Source of the DNA: Planctomycetota bacterium
GTDB taxonomy: Bacteria > Planctomycetota > Planctomycetia > Planctomycetales > Planctomycetaceae
Direction: 5' to 3'
DNA: 35,353 nucleotides
NCBI GenBank assembly: GCA_027623235.1
Contig: JAQBVJ010000075.1
Coordinates: forward strand, 1-35,353
In this document: positions 19,411 through 27,573 of the stretch, piece by piece
How the letters are laid out: each line of letters opens with the position of its first letter
Position numbering within the stretch: position 1 is the first letter of the stretch
The notes under the pieces: model-generated
The model's database searches: none
What the model was told of the DNA's origin: nothing
What the model saw: the letters and a program-made list of their open reading frames with translations, nothing else
Made by a program: the position numbers and the translations under genes

Positions 19411-19990
19411 CGCGGCCCGACCTTCAATTTTCACCCGGCCCTCAACTCTGTGCCGCGAATCTATGGTTCTGCCAGGGCTGAAAAGTGGGGTAAGCCTGGG
19501 CTGTTAAAAGTTTGAGGTTGCAGTGGCGATCTGACCGTTCTTGCAGGGACTGTTTCTGTTCCGCTTGCCGGGGTTCCGAGATTGATTTCCGACGTTGTGC
19601 TTCTCGGCGCTCTCCAGTTCTCTGCGTTGTCGCCTTTGTGAGTTGCAACTTGCAACACAGAGAACTGGAGAGCGCGGAGAAACCAAAGCAAGTCCAACGC
19701 AAGCAAGGCACACGCCGGGATGAGCAAACATCACGCGGAACAAAAACGGATCAAGCTGCCTCTCCACCGCCAACCCCGAATTTTTAACAGCCCAGCGTAA
19801 GCCGTCCGGTCCGGTCCGAGTGTGTTGTCAGCAGAAGTTACGGGAATAAGATGCGGCAGCGGGCGTCGGAACGAACTCGCAGAGCCAGGAATCTACAAAA
19901 GAGTCTACCAGGCAGAACTTTGCGACATAACGGACTCCGCAAGGGCAGGGTGGCAGATGGCACACACAGCGGACCAGAGAAAGAGAAAAC
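19411..19990. other. Intergenic region with foldback element
   Basis: 580 bp between lhr and the methyltransferase gene. More than half is the 298-bp foldback element (19497-19794). Sequences gtaagcc and gcgtaagcc border it on either side. The rest (19795-19990) shows a short ccggtccggtccg direct repeat and no gene I can support. Confidence 0.6.
19497..19794. mobile_element. 298-bp foldback / MITE-like element
   Basis: Perfect 13-bp terminal inverted repeats TGGGCTGTTAAAA (19497-19509) and TTTTAACAGCCCA (19782-19794). A second perfect inverted pair of 18 bp lies centrally (19607-19624 and 19658-19675, built on CTCTCCAGTTCTCTG). Between outer and inner repeats the two arms are recognisably related but diverged (shared TTCTGTTCCGC / TTTTGTTCCGC and GGTTG blocks). 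The whole element could fold into one long imperfect hairpin. No transposase is encoded, so it would be non-autonomous. No clean target duplication was found, only similar gtaagcc motifs on both flanks. Confidence 0.72.
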
Positions 19991-21319
19991 GTGATCAGCG
20001 GTCAAAAGTCGAAGCAGTCTAAACCGAAAAAGCCCGGAGCTCGTTCCGGCAAATCGTCCGAAGAGTCTCGTGATAAGACCGCCGCCCCACTGAGGCCACT
20101 CGAACGACTGCTGTTCGAAGCAGCCGGGGAAATCAGCGGAGACCGGATCCTGTTTACGTCGACGGCAGGAGCTCAGGCCGCCGCTGAGGTCGCGCGGCTC
20201 AATCCGAATTCCAAAGTGAACTGCAACTATCTCGACGTGTTTCTTGCCGAGTCGGCCCGCGAGCGCTGGCCCGAGCTCAGCAATCTGGCGATCACCTGCC
20301 TCGCAGATCTTCCTGTGACTGCAGCGGACTGCGTGGCTCTCGCGCTGCCCGCGCGAGGCGAGAATCAGCTGACTCGCGAGCTGATTCAGACTGCTCGGCA
20401 GCGACTTGAGGCGGGCGACGTGGACGGGGCAGGGCGGCTGTTCGTCAGTACGGACGATCCGAAAGACAGCCGGATCCACGAGCAACTCAAAGAGGCGTTT
20501 GGCAAAGTCACAAACCGAGGTGCGAAGGACGGCCGGCTTTACATCGGGTCAAAACCGAAGCCTTTGAAGAAGACTCGGGAGTTCGAAACGTGGTTCGCAT
20601 TTCGCGATGGCGAACGGCTGTTTGATGTCATGACTCGACCCGGCGTTTTCAGTCATCGCAAACTGGATCTCGGAGCGCGGGCCCTCATCGAGTCTCTCAC
20701 GGTTCCTGATGGTCCGTCGGCCGGCGAGGTGGTGCAGGATGGCTTCAAAGTTCTGGACCTTGGCTGCGGATCCGGTGCTGTCGGATTCGCAGCGTCTGCG
20801 CGAGCTGACTCGGTGGAAATTCTCGCGCTCGATGCAAACGCCAGGGCGGTCCAGTGTGCCCGGGTCGGAGCAGAGAAGAACGAAATTCAGAATTACGCGA
20901 CACAGCTGGAATGTCAGGGTGAGTGCCGAGGGTCCGGAACGTTCGACCTGGTGCTGGCCAACCCGCCCTATTTCTCAAACGCCAGAGTTGCGGAAGTTTT
21001 CATGAAGGGCGCAAAGCGTGCGCTCAAACCCGGCGGGAGGGTGCATTTTGTCACGAAGCAACCGAAGTGGTATGTCGACGAATTTGCGGCGACGTTTGAC
21101 GACGTCAGCGTGCGGGAAATTCGGGGCTACTTCGTCGTGAAGGGCACTAAGACGGAACGCAGCCGAAAACCGGTCTCTCAGGCTTACGCTCAGGCCCGTA
21201 AAACAAAGGCTGCGGCACAGGCGAAGAGCTCAGCGAAGAACAAGCCTGCGCGGGGAGACATCCCGAAAGGCGCGATCAAGAACCCGAAAAGAGCTCGGCG
21301 ACCGCCGAAGTCCAAGTAA
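19991..21319 (+). CDS. RsmC/RlmG-like class I methyltransferase
   Basis: 442 residues from GTG 19991. A basic, Lys/Ser-rich N-terminus (1-30) precedes a degenerate Rossmann-like half (about 35-200) and a catalytic half. The catalytic half has SAM-binding DLGCGSG (256-262) and the N-methylating signature NPPY (324-327). Two fused MTase-like halves, the first inactive, are the layout of 16S rRNA G1207 (RsmC) and 23S G1835 (RlmG) methyltransferases. The HRKLDLGARALIESL segment before the SAM motif also fits that group. The C-terminus (about 390-442) is again strongly basic, suitable for RNA binding. The start has only a weak AG-rich site. Target base cannot be told from sequence; 16S or 23S guanine is likely. 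Confidence 0.85.
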   Translation: MISGQKSKQSKPKKPGARSGKSSEESRDKTAAPLRPLERLLFEAAGEISGDRILFTSTAGAQAAAEVARLNPNSKVNCNYLDVFLAESARERWPELSNLAITCLADLPVTAADCVALALPARGENQLTRELIQTARQRLEAGDVDGAGRLFVSTDDPKDSRIHEQLKEAFGKVTNRGAKDGRLYIGSKPKPLKKTREFETWFAFRDGERLFDVMTRPGVFSHRKLDLGARALIESLTVPDGPSAGEVVQDGFKVLDLGCGSGAVGFAASARADSVEILALDANARAVQCARVGAEKNEIQNYATQLECQGECRGSGTFDLVLANPPYFSNARVAEVFMKGAKRALKPGGRVHFVTKQPKWYVDEFAATFDDVSVREIRGYFVVKGTKTERSRKPVSQAYAQARKTKAAAQAKSSAKNKPARGDIPKGAIKNPKRARRPPKSK

Positions 21320-21340
21320 CACTTTCCGACAGGATTTTTC

Positions 21341-22252
21341 ATGAGCACGGCCGCTCAGACGCAATCACCGAATTGCCCGACCGTTCCGTTGAGCTCGCTT
21401 GACGAACTCTGGTTTCAGGTCGCGGGCACGCGGTGCAATCTGGAATGCAGCCACTGCTTCATCAGTTGCAGCCCGCACAACGACAAGTTCGGCTACCTCT
21501 CGCTGAAAACGGTTCGGCGGTACCTCGACGAATCGGTCGAGCAGGGCGTGCGTGAATATTACTTCACCGGGGGCGAGCCGTTTCTCAACAAAGAAATGGT
21601 GTCGATCCTGGAGGCCGCTCTCGAGTACGGCCCGGCGACGGTCCTCACCAACGCGACGGTCTTCAAGCGGGAATGGATTGAGCGGCTTCGCGCGGCAGAG
21701 GATGCCAGCACGTTCTGCCTCGAATTCCGAGTTTCGATCGACGGGCCGAATTCCGAAACCAATGACCCGATCCGCGGCGAGGGCACGTTCGAGCGAGCGG
21801 TCCGCGGAGTCGGCATGCTCGTCGAAGAGGGCTTCCTGCCGATCATCACGATGACCCGCGTCTGGGACGACGGCGACGATCAGCGCGTGCTGGCCGAGTT
21901 CCGCAGTATCCTCGCCGAGCACGGTTACACTCGCCCGCGTTTGAAAATTCTCCCGCGACTGAAAATCGGAGCCGAAGCAGAACGCACGGAGGGCTACGGC
22001 CAGTTCGAGAGAATCACTCACGAGATGATGGAAGACTTCGACGTTTCAGATCTGGTCTGCAACCACAGTCGAGTCGTGACCGACAAAGGCGTCGCCGTGT
22101 GCCCGATCCTGCTCGACACCCCGGCCGCGATCCTGAGCGAGACGCTGGCAGATTCGAAACGCGACTTCCCGCTCGCCTACGGAGCCTGTTTTACGTGCTA
22201 CCAGTTCGGAGCAATCTGCACGAACCCGACATCAAAGCCCATGGAAAAGTGA
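21341..22252 (+). CDS. Radical SAM protein with C-terminal Cys cluster
   Basis: 303 residues; the start is 21 bp behind the previous gene. CxxxCxxC (C32, C36, C39, in CNLECSHCF) binds the SAM 4Fe-4S cluster. YYFTGGEPFLN is the SAM-methionine GGE motif, and RVSIDGPN continues the partial TIM barrel. Five later cysteines (C240, C254, C283, C286, C293) form a SPASM/twitch-like set that could bind an auxiliary cluster, as in enzymes modifying peptides or small substrates. The substrate is unknown. No precursor peptide is evident, though a small membrane-protein frame and a phosphoesterase-fold gene follow directly, suggesting one transcript. Confidence 0.85.
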   Translation: MSTAAQTQSPNCPTVPLSSLDELWFQVAGTRCNLECSHCFISCSPHNDKFGYLSLKTVRRYLDESVEQGVREYYFTGGEPFLNKEMVSILEAALEYGPATVLTNATVFKREWIERLRAAEDASTFCLEFRVSIDGPNSETNDPIRGEGTFERAVRGVGMLVEEGFLPIITMTRVWDDGDDQRVLAEFRSILAEHGYTRPRLKILPRLKIGAEAERTEGYGQFERITHEMMEDFDVSDLVCNHSRVVTDKGVAVCPILLDTPAAILSETLADSKRDFPLAYGACFTCYQFGAICTNPTSKPMEK

Positions 22253-22270
22253 CGGGCACGGAAGGCGATC

Positions 22271-22546
22271 ATGAATCCTCGATGGCTTCTCTATCTGGTT
22301 TGGATTCTACTTGCCGTCACCATGTTTCATGTCAAGCCTCTCAACCCCGAGTGGATCCTGAATATCATCGGTTCGACAGTGATAGTCAGTCTCGGGGCAA
22401 TTGCTGGATGGAAGATTCGAAGCGGTCAAAAAAGCCGCCTGAACCCAACTCAACGTCAGAGAACAAAGACGGAACCGGATTGTGAAAATCGGATTCTTTG
22501 GCGGCATCTACAACAACTACCTCGCCCTCGAAGCGGCGATTACTGA
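22271..22546 (+). CDS. Small two-helix membrane protein
   Basis: 91 residues. ATG 22271 is preceded by GGAAGG with a good spacing. Two hydrophobic stretches (about 5-21 WLLYLVWILLAVTMFHV and 29-47) are followed by a basic, Arg/Gln-rich tail. It lies 18 bp behind the radical SAM gene and its end overlaps the next gene by 65 bp in another frame, which is a point against the full length. If real it would be a membrane anchor or partner in the same unit. I recognise no family. Confidence 0.5.
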   Translation: MNPRWLLYLVWILLAVTMFHVKPLNPEWILNIIGSTVIVSLGAIAGWKIRSGQKSRLNPTQRQRTKTEPDCENRILWRHLQQLPRPRSGDY

Positions 22547-23285
22547 CGCGACCGCGCGCGGTGCCGAGCGGCTGTACTGCCTGGGCGATCTGGGAGCCTT
22601 CGGGCCTCACCCGGATCGCGTCTTCCCCCTGCTCGATGAGCACAACATCTCGTGCGTCCAGGGAAACTACGACAACAGCATCGGCAATGACCTTCAGGAC
22701 TGTCAGTGCGGCTACACCGATCCGCGCGACAACGAGTTCGCTCAGATCAGTTATGAGTACACGTACGAAAATACGAGTCAGGCAAACCGTGACTGGATGC
22801 GGCAATTGCCACCGGAGATCCGCTTCGAGGTGTACGGCACGCGTGTGCTGCTTTGCCACGGAAGTCCCCGGAAGACCAACGAGTTCCTCTGGGAATCGGC
22901 CACGAGTACTCACTTTCTCAACCGGCTGGCAGACGAGGCCGAGGCCGATTTGATTCTCGGAACGCACACGGGAATCCACTGGCAACGGGAATTGTCCGGT
23001 GGTCGGCGGTTCGTCAATGTCGGTGTCCTCGGCCGACCGGAGAACGACGGTGCAACAAACGTCTGGTACACGCTCATCGATTTTGATTGGTCGGGGCAGG
23101 GCGGTACGGAGCTGGGTGAGTACTCTGTTGAGTTTGTCCCGCTCGCCTACGATCACGAGCGGCTTGCCCGGGAGATGCGGGACGAAAACCTGCCGGACGA
23201 ATTTGTGGAAACCGTTTTGACCGGGTGGTGGACGACCTGCCTGGAAGTGCTTCCGGGGAAGGAACGCCGGACGGGGCGGTTTTGA
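22482..23285 (+). CDS. Metallophosphoesterase-fold protein, altered metal site
   Basis: 267 residues from GTG 22482. The order of motifs matches YfcE-like calcineurin-type phosphoesterases: an N-terminal beta strand, CLGDLGAFGPHPD (GD at 35-36), GNYD (61-64), LLCHGSPR (H126) and LGTHTGIHW (160-167). However, the first motif, normally D-x-H, reads FGGIYNNY, so the first Asp and His are Gly and Tyr. GNHD has become GNYD and GHTH is shifted to GTHTGIH. A two-metal active site therefore looks incomplete. The protein may bind one metal, act on a different substrate or serve as a binding subunit. It follows the radical SAM gene and the small membrane protein. Confidence 0.8.
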   Translation: MKIGFFGGIYNNYLALEAAITDATARGAERLYCLGDLGAFGPHPDRVFPLLDEHNISCVQGNYDNSIGNDLQDCQCGYTDPRDNEFAQISYEYTYENTSQANRDWMRQLPPEIRFEVYGTRVLLCHGSPRKTNEFLWESATSTHFLNRLADEAEADLILGTHTGIHWQRELSGGRRFVNVGVLGRPENDGATNVWYTLIDFDWSGQGGTELGEYSVEFVPLAYDHERLAREMRDENLPDEFVETVLTGWWTTCLEVLPGKERRTGRF

Positions 23286-23315
23286 ACGCGGACGGTTTGC
23301 CTGCCGGCAGAACTT

Positions 23316-23337
23316 CGTCAGGCACAGCCTGACCTAC
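23316..23337 (+). repeat. REP-like palindrome, copy C
   Basis: CGTCAGGC-ACA-GCCTGACCTAC; on the minus strand it starts GTAG and is a near match to copy A (14277-14298). It ends at the base before GGGAGAG, the ribosome binding site of dtd, so its hairpin sits directly upstream of that site. Confidence 0.75.
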
Positions 23338-23347
23338 GGGAGAGATT

Positions 23348-23797
23348 ATGCGAGCTGTGGTTCAGCGGGTTTCGTCGGCCAGCGTGACTGTTGACGGAGA
23401 AATTACCGGCGAGATCAAACGCGGGTTTCTCGTGCTCCTCGGGGTTGGCGAGGACGACACGGACGACGATGTCGTGTACCTCGCCGGAAAGGTCGTCGGG
23501 CTGCGGGTTTTCGAGGACGATGCCGGCAAGATGAATCTGACGCTGGCGGATGTCGGTGGAGCCGTGCTCGCGGTGAGCCAGTTCACTTTGTTTGGTGATT
23601 GCCGGAAGGGGAGGCGGCCCAGCTTCATCTCCGCCGCTCGACCGGAAAAAGCGAATTCACTTTACGAAGCCTTCGTCGCTGAGATTCGCGGTCAGGGAAT
23701 CGCCGCCGAGACTGGCCGGTTTCAGGCTCACATGGACGTCTCGCTGGTCAACGACGGGCCGGTGACGCTGCTGATCGACAGCCGGAAAACCTTTTGA
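23348..23797 (+). CDS. dtd: D-aminoacyl-tRNA deacylase
   Basis: 149 residues, the standard length. Removes D-amino acids from mischarged tRNA, keeping them out of protein. The start MRAVVQRVSSASVTVDG, the SQFTLFGD motif and the Gly-cisPro signature NDGPVTLLIDS near the C-terminus are all classical for the DTD family. The start ATG 23348 has GGGAGAG four bases upstream. It may be co-transcribed with the genes before it, from which it is separated by 62 bp holding REP copy C. Confidence 0.95.
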   Translation: MRAVVQRVSSASVTVDGEITGEIKRGFLVLLGVGEDDTDDDVVYLAGKVVGLRVFEDDAGKMNLTLADVGGAVLAVSQFTLFGDCRKGRRPSFISAARPEKANSLYEAFVAEIRGQGIAAETGRFQAHMDVSLVNDGPVTLLIDSRKTF

Positions 23798-23919
23798 GGA
23801 TCGAGGTGACACGATGCCGATAAAAGCTGTGCCGATCAGACCGGCATGGACTCGCCTCTGAATGGGCGATTAACTTCCACGCAGCGTTTGAGCCTGTTGC
23901 ACGTACATTGGAAAAGCTC

Positions 23920-24474
23920 ATGTGGTACGACGCTTTGTCCGTCGTCGTGATTCTCGTCTTCGCCTGGAAGGGGGCTGCGCGCGGCGCGATCTGGCAGCTG
24001 GCTGTGATTGGCTCCGTCGTGCTCTGCGTACTGCTGGCAGGGCACGTGACACCGGAAATTGAGCCGCATATTCCTCTGGCCGAACCGCTTCGGCATTGGG
24101 CCGCGATCGGGCTCGTCTACCTGGGATTGTCGCTGGTCGTTTTTCTGATCGCCCGTCAATTGCGGGGCTGGGTTGAGAAAGCGGAATTCGTCGAATACGA
24201 CCGACATTGGGGAACGATCCTGGGGATCTCCAAAGGCGTCGCTTCGATGCTGGTTCTGACCTGCCTGCTGGCAGTTCTAGCCCCTTCCTCACGAGAGATG
24301 CTGCGAAAATCCTGCACGGGTTACTCGACTCGAATCGCGGTGAAATACGCCTCGACGCTGCTGCCGGCCAGAGTCTCGATCAGGCTGATTCAGGCCCTCG
24401 ACGAACCGCCGTTGAATCCGGTTCCAGTCCTGTCTCCATTCGAATTGCCGGAGACTCTGGAGCTGACTTTGTAG
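23920..24474 (+). CDS. CvpA-family membrane protein
   Basis: 184 residues with four hydrophobic segments in the first 135 (about 5-20, 27-45, 60-80 and 105-125). The first, DALSVVVILVFAWKGAARGAIWQL, is the opening pattern of the CvpA/colicin V production family: helix, short Lys/Gly-Arg-Gly turn, second helix. The last third is soluble. The family is linked to colicin secretion and stress tolerance but its biochemical role is not settled. ATG 23920 follows GGAAAAG at suitable distance; TTG 23908 is an alternative. The gene ends before a two-way terminator. Confidence 0.75.
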   Translation: MWYDALSVVVILVFAWKGAARGAIWQLAVIGSVVLCVLLAGHVTPEIEPHIPLAEPLRHWAAIGLVYLGLSLVVFLIARQLRGWVEKAEFVEYDRHWGTILGISKGVASMLVLTCLLAVLAPSSREMLRKSCTGYSTRIAVKYASTLLPARVSIRLIQALDEPPLNPVPVLSPFELPETLELTL

Positions 24475-24633
24475 CGGCTGCCGGAGTGATTTTTCACGGT
24501 GGCGGGGGAACGGCTCAAATGTGGCATTTCCCAGTGCTTTCAGCAGTCGGAAATTAACATAACAGACATTATCGGACGTTGCTGATATGTGTTTTCCGGT
24601 GTTTCCGGATACAGAAAAAGCCCACTACAGAAA

Positions 24634-24663
24634 AAGCCCACGGTCTCGAATGAGCGTGGGCTT
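24634..24663. terminator. Bidirectional terminator, CvpA-like / accA
   Basis: The arms AAGCCCACG (24634-24642) and CGTGGGCTT (24655-24663) enclose a 12-nt loop, with AAAAA on the left and TCTTTGTTTT on the right. It serves both convergent genes. Just left of it, ACAGAAAAAGCCCAC is duplicated in tandem (24611-24625 and 24627-24641), so part of the left arm occurs twice. Confidence 0.88.
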
Positions 24664-24713
24664 CTTTGTTTTGCGAATGCCATTCGGCAGTGCCTGAAAG
24701 TCAGGAGTTCCGA

Positions 24714-25709
24714 TCAAACGGTTTCGCCCTCTTTGATCGTTTTTTCAAAGACTCCCATTCGGCGGAACTTGTCGTAGCGACGATCGACGAGCTGGTCTCT
24801 GGGAATCAATTTGAGCTCCCGAATCGCGGCGACGAGGGAGCCTTTCAGGACGGTCGCGGCGGCGCGGTGGTCGCGGTGAGCTCCGCCGAGCGGCTCGGGA
24901 ATGACCTCGTCGATGACCCCGAATTCGAGGAGATCTTTCGATGTAAAACGGAGCGCTCGGGCGGCCTTGTCTTTGTGCCGGGCGTGCTTCCAGAGAATGC
25001 CGGCGCAACCTTCGGGGCTGATCACCGAATAGTAGGCAAACTGCATGACGGCGATGTGGTCGCCAATGCCGATGCCGAGTGCTCCGCCCGATCCGCCTTC
25101 ACCGATCACAACAACAACAATCGGCGTGTTGAGTCGCGCCATTTCGCGCAGGTTCAGGGCGATCTGGTAGGCCTGCCCTCGCTCCTCGGCACCAATACCC
25201 GGGAAGGCTCCTGGAGTATCGATGAAGCAGACGATCGGCAATCCGTACCGGGCCGCGATTTCCATTTTGCCGAGCGCTTTGCGATACCCCTCGGGATGAG
25301 CCATCCCGTAGTTGTACTCAGTTCGCTCATCGAGGTTCCGGCCTTTGTGCTGTCCGACAAACAGGATTTTTTCCTCGCCGAGTTTTGCGAATCCTGTCTT
25401 GATCGAGCGGTCATCGCGGTAGGCCCGGTCACCGTGCAGCTCGACAAACTCGTCAAAGATGAGCTCGATATAATCCAGCACCTGCGGCCGATCTGGATGT
25501 CGAGCCACGAGGACAGTTTCCGCCGCGTCGAGCCCCATGAAAATCTCGCGTCTCATTCGAGTGATTTCGACACGGATATTTCGAATGGCGTCTCGAGTTG
25601 CCGGAGTCGGATCTGGCTGAGCTTCGAGTTCCCCGAGCCTTGCCTCGAGCTCAAAAATCGGCTTTTCGAACGACAACGGCGGCGTAGGAGGTTTCTTTCG
25701 AGGAGCCAT
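24714..25709 (-). CDS. accA: Acetyl-CoA carboxylase carboxyltransferase, alpha
   Basis: 331 residues; E. coli AccA has 319. With AccD it moves the carboxyl group from biotin to acetyl-CoA, giving malonyl-CoA for fatty acid synthesis. Characteristic stretches: FEKPIFELEARLGELE, HGDRAYRDDRSIKTGFAKL, GYRKALGKMEIAARYGLPIVCFIDTPGAFPG with the oxyanion glycines, and IGEGGSGGALGI. The N-terminal extension is Pro/Lys-rich. The start ATG 25709 is preceded by a weak GGA-type site. It lies 125 bp behind the kinase gene on the same strand. Confidence 0.96.
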   Translation of the reverse strand: MAPRKKPPTPPLSFEKPIFELEARLGELEAQPDPTPATRDAIRNIRVEITRMRREIFMGLDAAETVLVARHPDRPQVLDYIELIFDEFVELHGDRAYRDDRSIKTGFAKLGEEKILFVGQHKGRNLDERTEYNYGMAHPEGYRKALGKMEIAARYGLPIVCFIDTPGAFPGIGAEERGQAYQIALNLREMARLNTPIVVVVIGEGGSGGALGIGIGDHIAVMQFAYYSVISPEGCAGILWKHARHKDKAARALRFTSKDLLEFGVIDEVIPEPLGGAHRDHRAAATVLKGSLVAAIRELKLIPRDQLVDRRYDKFRRMGVFEKTIKEGETV

Positions 25710-25834
25710 AAAATTAATCCGGAGGAAGTCGGTGGATGGAGTCGTGATGGGACACGGATTCTGCAGATTGTCGCGTCCATTCGCCAGTCGAATTTTACGC
25801 GGCGATCAGTGGCGACTGTCGCCGCAAGATCCTT

Positions 25835-27418
25835 CTACTCCACTTCCGGCAGCTCCATCATGAACTCCATTCCGTCGTCGTTCGGATTGGTCGGTGGCTT
25901 CGGCGCTGCTTTCGGCACAGCGGGTTGAGCTGGCTGCTGGTCAGGTGGAACAGCGGCTGGAGGAGCCTGATTTGGCACTGGCCCGGGCGGGACCGGCTGC
26001 CCTGGCATCTGACCATAACCGGGTGGCATTCCCTGTTGCTGAGGGTAACCCTGCTGAGGGTAACCCTGTGGCGGGTAGCCGGGCTGCGGTTGTGGATAGC
26101 CTGGAGGAGCTGGCATCTGCGGATACCCTGCCTGAGGCATCGGCGGGTAACCGGGCTGCGGAGCGTATGGTTGAGGTGGCATGGCGCCGGGATAACCAGG
26201 CGGCGCCGCCTGAGGGTAGTAGCCAGGCATTGGCTGCTGCGGCGGCGGCATCTGGGGTGGAGACGCTTCCGGCCGTGGACGTGGCCTTTTCTTTTTCTGT
26301 TTGTCCTCTTTCGCCTGCTCTTTCAAAGATTTCTCAGACTCAAGTTTCTGACGGCGCCGTTCCACTTCCGCCGCCCGCGCAGCAGCTCGTACTTCCTGTT
26401 GTTTCTTGATCTCTGCGTAGGACGCTTTTAGTGCCGGGTTTTCTTCCAGCATCTTCCGGACAAGAGCATCAGTGCGGCTGTCGAGACGGTTCTCCATCAG
26501 CTCCTCCAGCTTGCTCACGTCGCCAGCCGACGCTCGCCGATCTTCTTCCTCTTTGGTGACCGCCAGCTTGGGTTCTTCTTTGAAAATTTTGATTTTCGAA
26601 ATCGCGCTGACAATCTCCGAGCACTCCTGAAACCTGTCCTTCGGTTTCTTGGCGAGCATTTTCAGGATGATGGCATCCATTTCCGGCGTGATATTGTCGT
26701 TCAAGAGTGAAGGCAGCGCTGCCGCCTCAGCGAGATGTCGTTTCAAAAGGTCCTGAGGGCTCTCACCCGTAAACGGCGGCTTGCCGGTGAGGATTTCGTA
26801 GAATGTGACGCCGAGGCTGTAGATATCCGTTGCCGGAGTCGACGGTTGCTTGCGGATCGTTTCCGGAGCCAGGTAGGTCCGAGTTCCTCGAATCACTCCG
26901 GAACTGCCACCGAACATTTTCGACAGGGCTGACGCCTTTTTGACGGCCAGGGAGTAGTCGATGATCCGGATCTCACCCGAGCGGTTGACGAGGATGTTTT
27001 CCGGCTTCAAGTCTTTATGGATCCAGCCCTTGTCGTGCATGTGCTGCAGGCCGGCACAGATTCCTTCAATCACCTTCTTCAACATTCTGTGAACGGTGAT
27101 TGGTTCTGAGTGAGTAAAGTTCTTCAGGTTCGGCGTCTTGAACAGGTCAAGCAGCAGATAGCACTCGGTCTTCCGCATCACGATCCCGTTGCATCGGATG
27201 AGATTGGGATGCTCCATCAGTTGAGCCACCTTCCCCTCGTGCTTCAGCAGTGCTTTCTCGTCGGCGTCGGCCATCGATTCGGGCAGCATGAGCTTCATGG
27301 CGACCATCGCCCCACTCTGCTCGTGCATGGCCTCGTAAACCTGGCACGTTTTCCCGTTCCCGATGACTCCGATCAGGATGTAGTCGTCAATTTTGTTGGT
27401 GGGTTGTTCTTCAGCCAA
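25835..27418 (-). CDS. Hanks-type Ser/Thr protein kinase, P/Q/G/Y-rich tail
   Basis: 527 residues from TTG 27418, preceded by GGGGAA seven bases upstream. The frame is open to a GTG at 27532, but relatives start just before the NKIDDYxLxG stretch. Kinase domain about 13-285: glycine loop GNGKTCQV (20-27), VAMK Lys42, catalytic loop HKDLKPEN (134-141) and magnesium motif DYS (154-156) in place of DFG, then GTRTYLAPE. A charged Lys/Glu/Arg coiled-coil-like segment (about 300-395) follows, then a Pro/Gln/Gly/Tyr-rich tail of repeated PGYPQ-like units (about 400-500) and the acidic C-terminus. No membrane segment is visible, unlike many planctomycete kinases. Substrates are unknown. Confidence 0.87.
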   Translation of the reverse strand: MAEEQPTNKIDDYILIGVIGNGKTCQVYEAMHEQSGAMVAMKLMLPESMADADEKALLKHEGKVAQLMEHPNLIRCNGIVMRKTECYLLLDLFKTPNLKNFTHSEPITVHRMLKKVIEGICAGLQHMHDKGWIHKDLKPENILVNRSGEIRIIDYSLAVKKASALSKMFGGSSGVIRGTRTYLAPETIRKQPSTPATDIYSLGVTFYEILTGKPPFTGESPQDLLKRHLAEAAALPSLLNDNITPEMDAIILKMLAKKPKDRFQECSEIVSAISKIKIFKEEPKLAVTKEEEDRRASAGDVSKLEELMENRLDSRTDALVRKMLEENPALKASYAEIKKQQEVRAAARAAEVERRRQKLESEKSLKEQAKEDKQKKKRPRPRPEASPPQMPPPQQPMPGYYPQAAPPGYPGAMPPQPYAPQPGYPPMPQAGYPQMPAPPGYPQPQPGYPPQGYPQQGYPQQQGMPPGYGQMPGQPVPPGPVPNQAPPAAVPPDQQPAQPAVPKAAPKPPTNPNDDGMEFMMELPEVE

Positions 27419-27573
27419 AGGACTGTTCCCCGATAGCGGTCGTTGAGATTGAAGGCGGCGAGGCCGCGCCAGTTGGTCACCCGCAGATATCCTACCCGGG
27501 ATTCCACTCAATCGGGCACCCGAACCGTTCACTGGAGCATCCGCTCGAATTCTGTAAGGCCCCCCTGCCCGCT

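Noticed and set aside
19838..20485. 215-codon minus-strand frame
   Set aside because: Antisense to the methyltransferase gene and upstream region; no motif support.
14386..23285. Lhr plus metallophosphoesterase, as in the bacterial Lhr-Core/MPE/ligase repair operon
   Set aside because: The two genes are 3 kb apart with unrelated genes between, the helicase is the long Lhr form, and the phosphoesterase lacks key metal ligands and has no ligase neighbour.
24666..25928. 420-codon plus-strand frame
   Set aside because: Antisense to accA, which is unambiguous.
26020..26240. Repeated gggtaaccctg-like units, CRISPR-like at first sight
   Set aside because: They are codons of the PGYPQ-type tail of the kinase; spacing and sequence fit low-complexity coding, not spacers.
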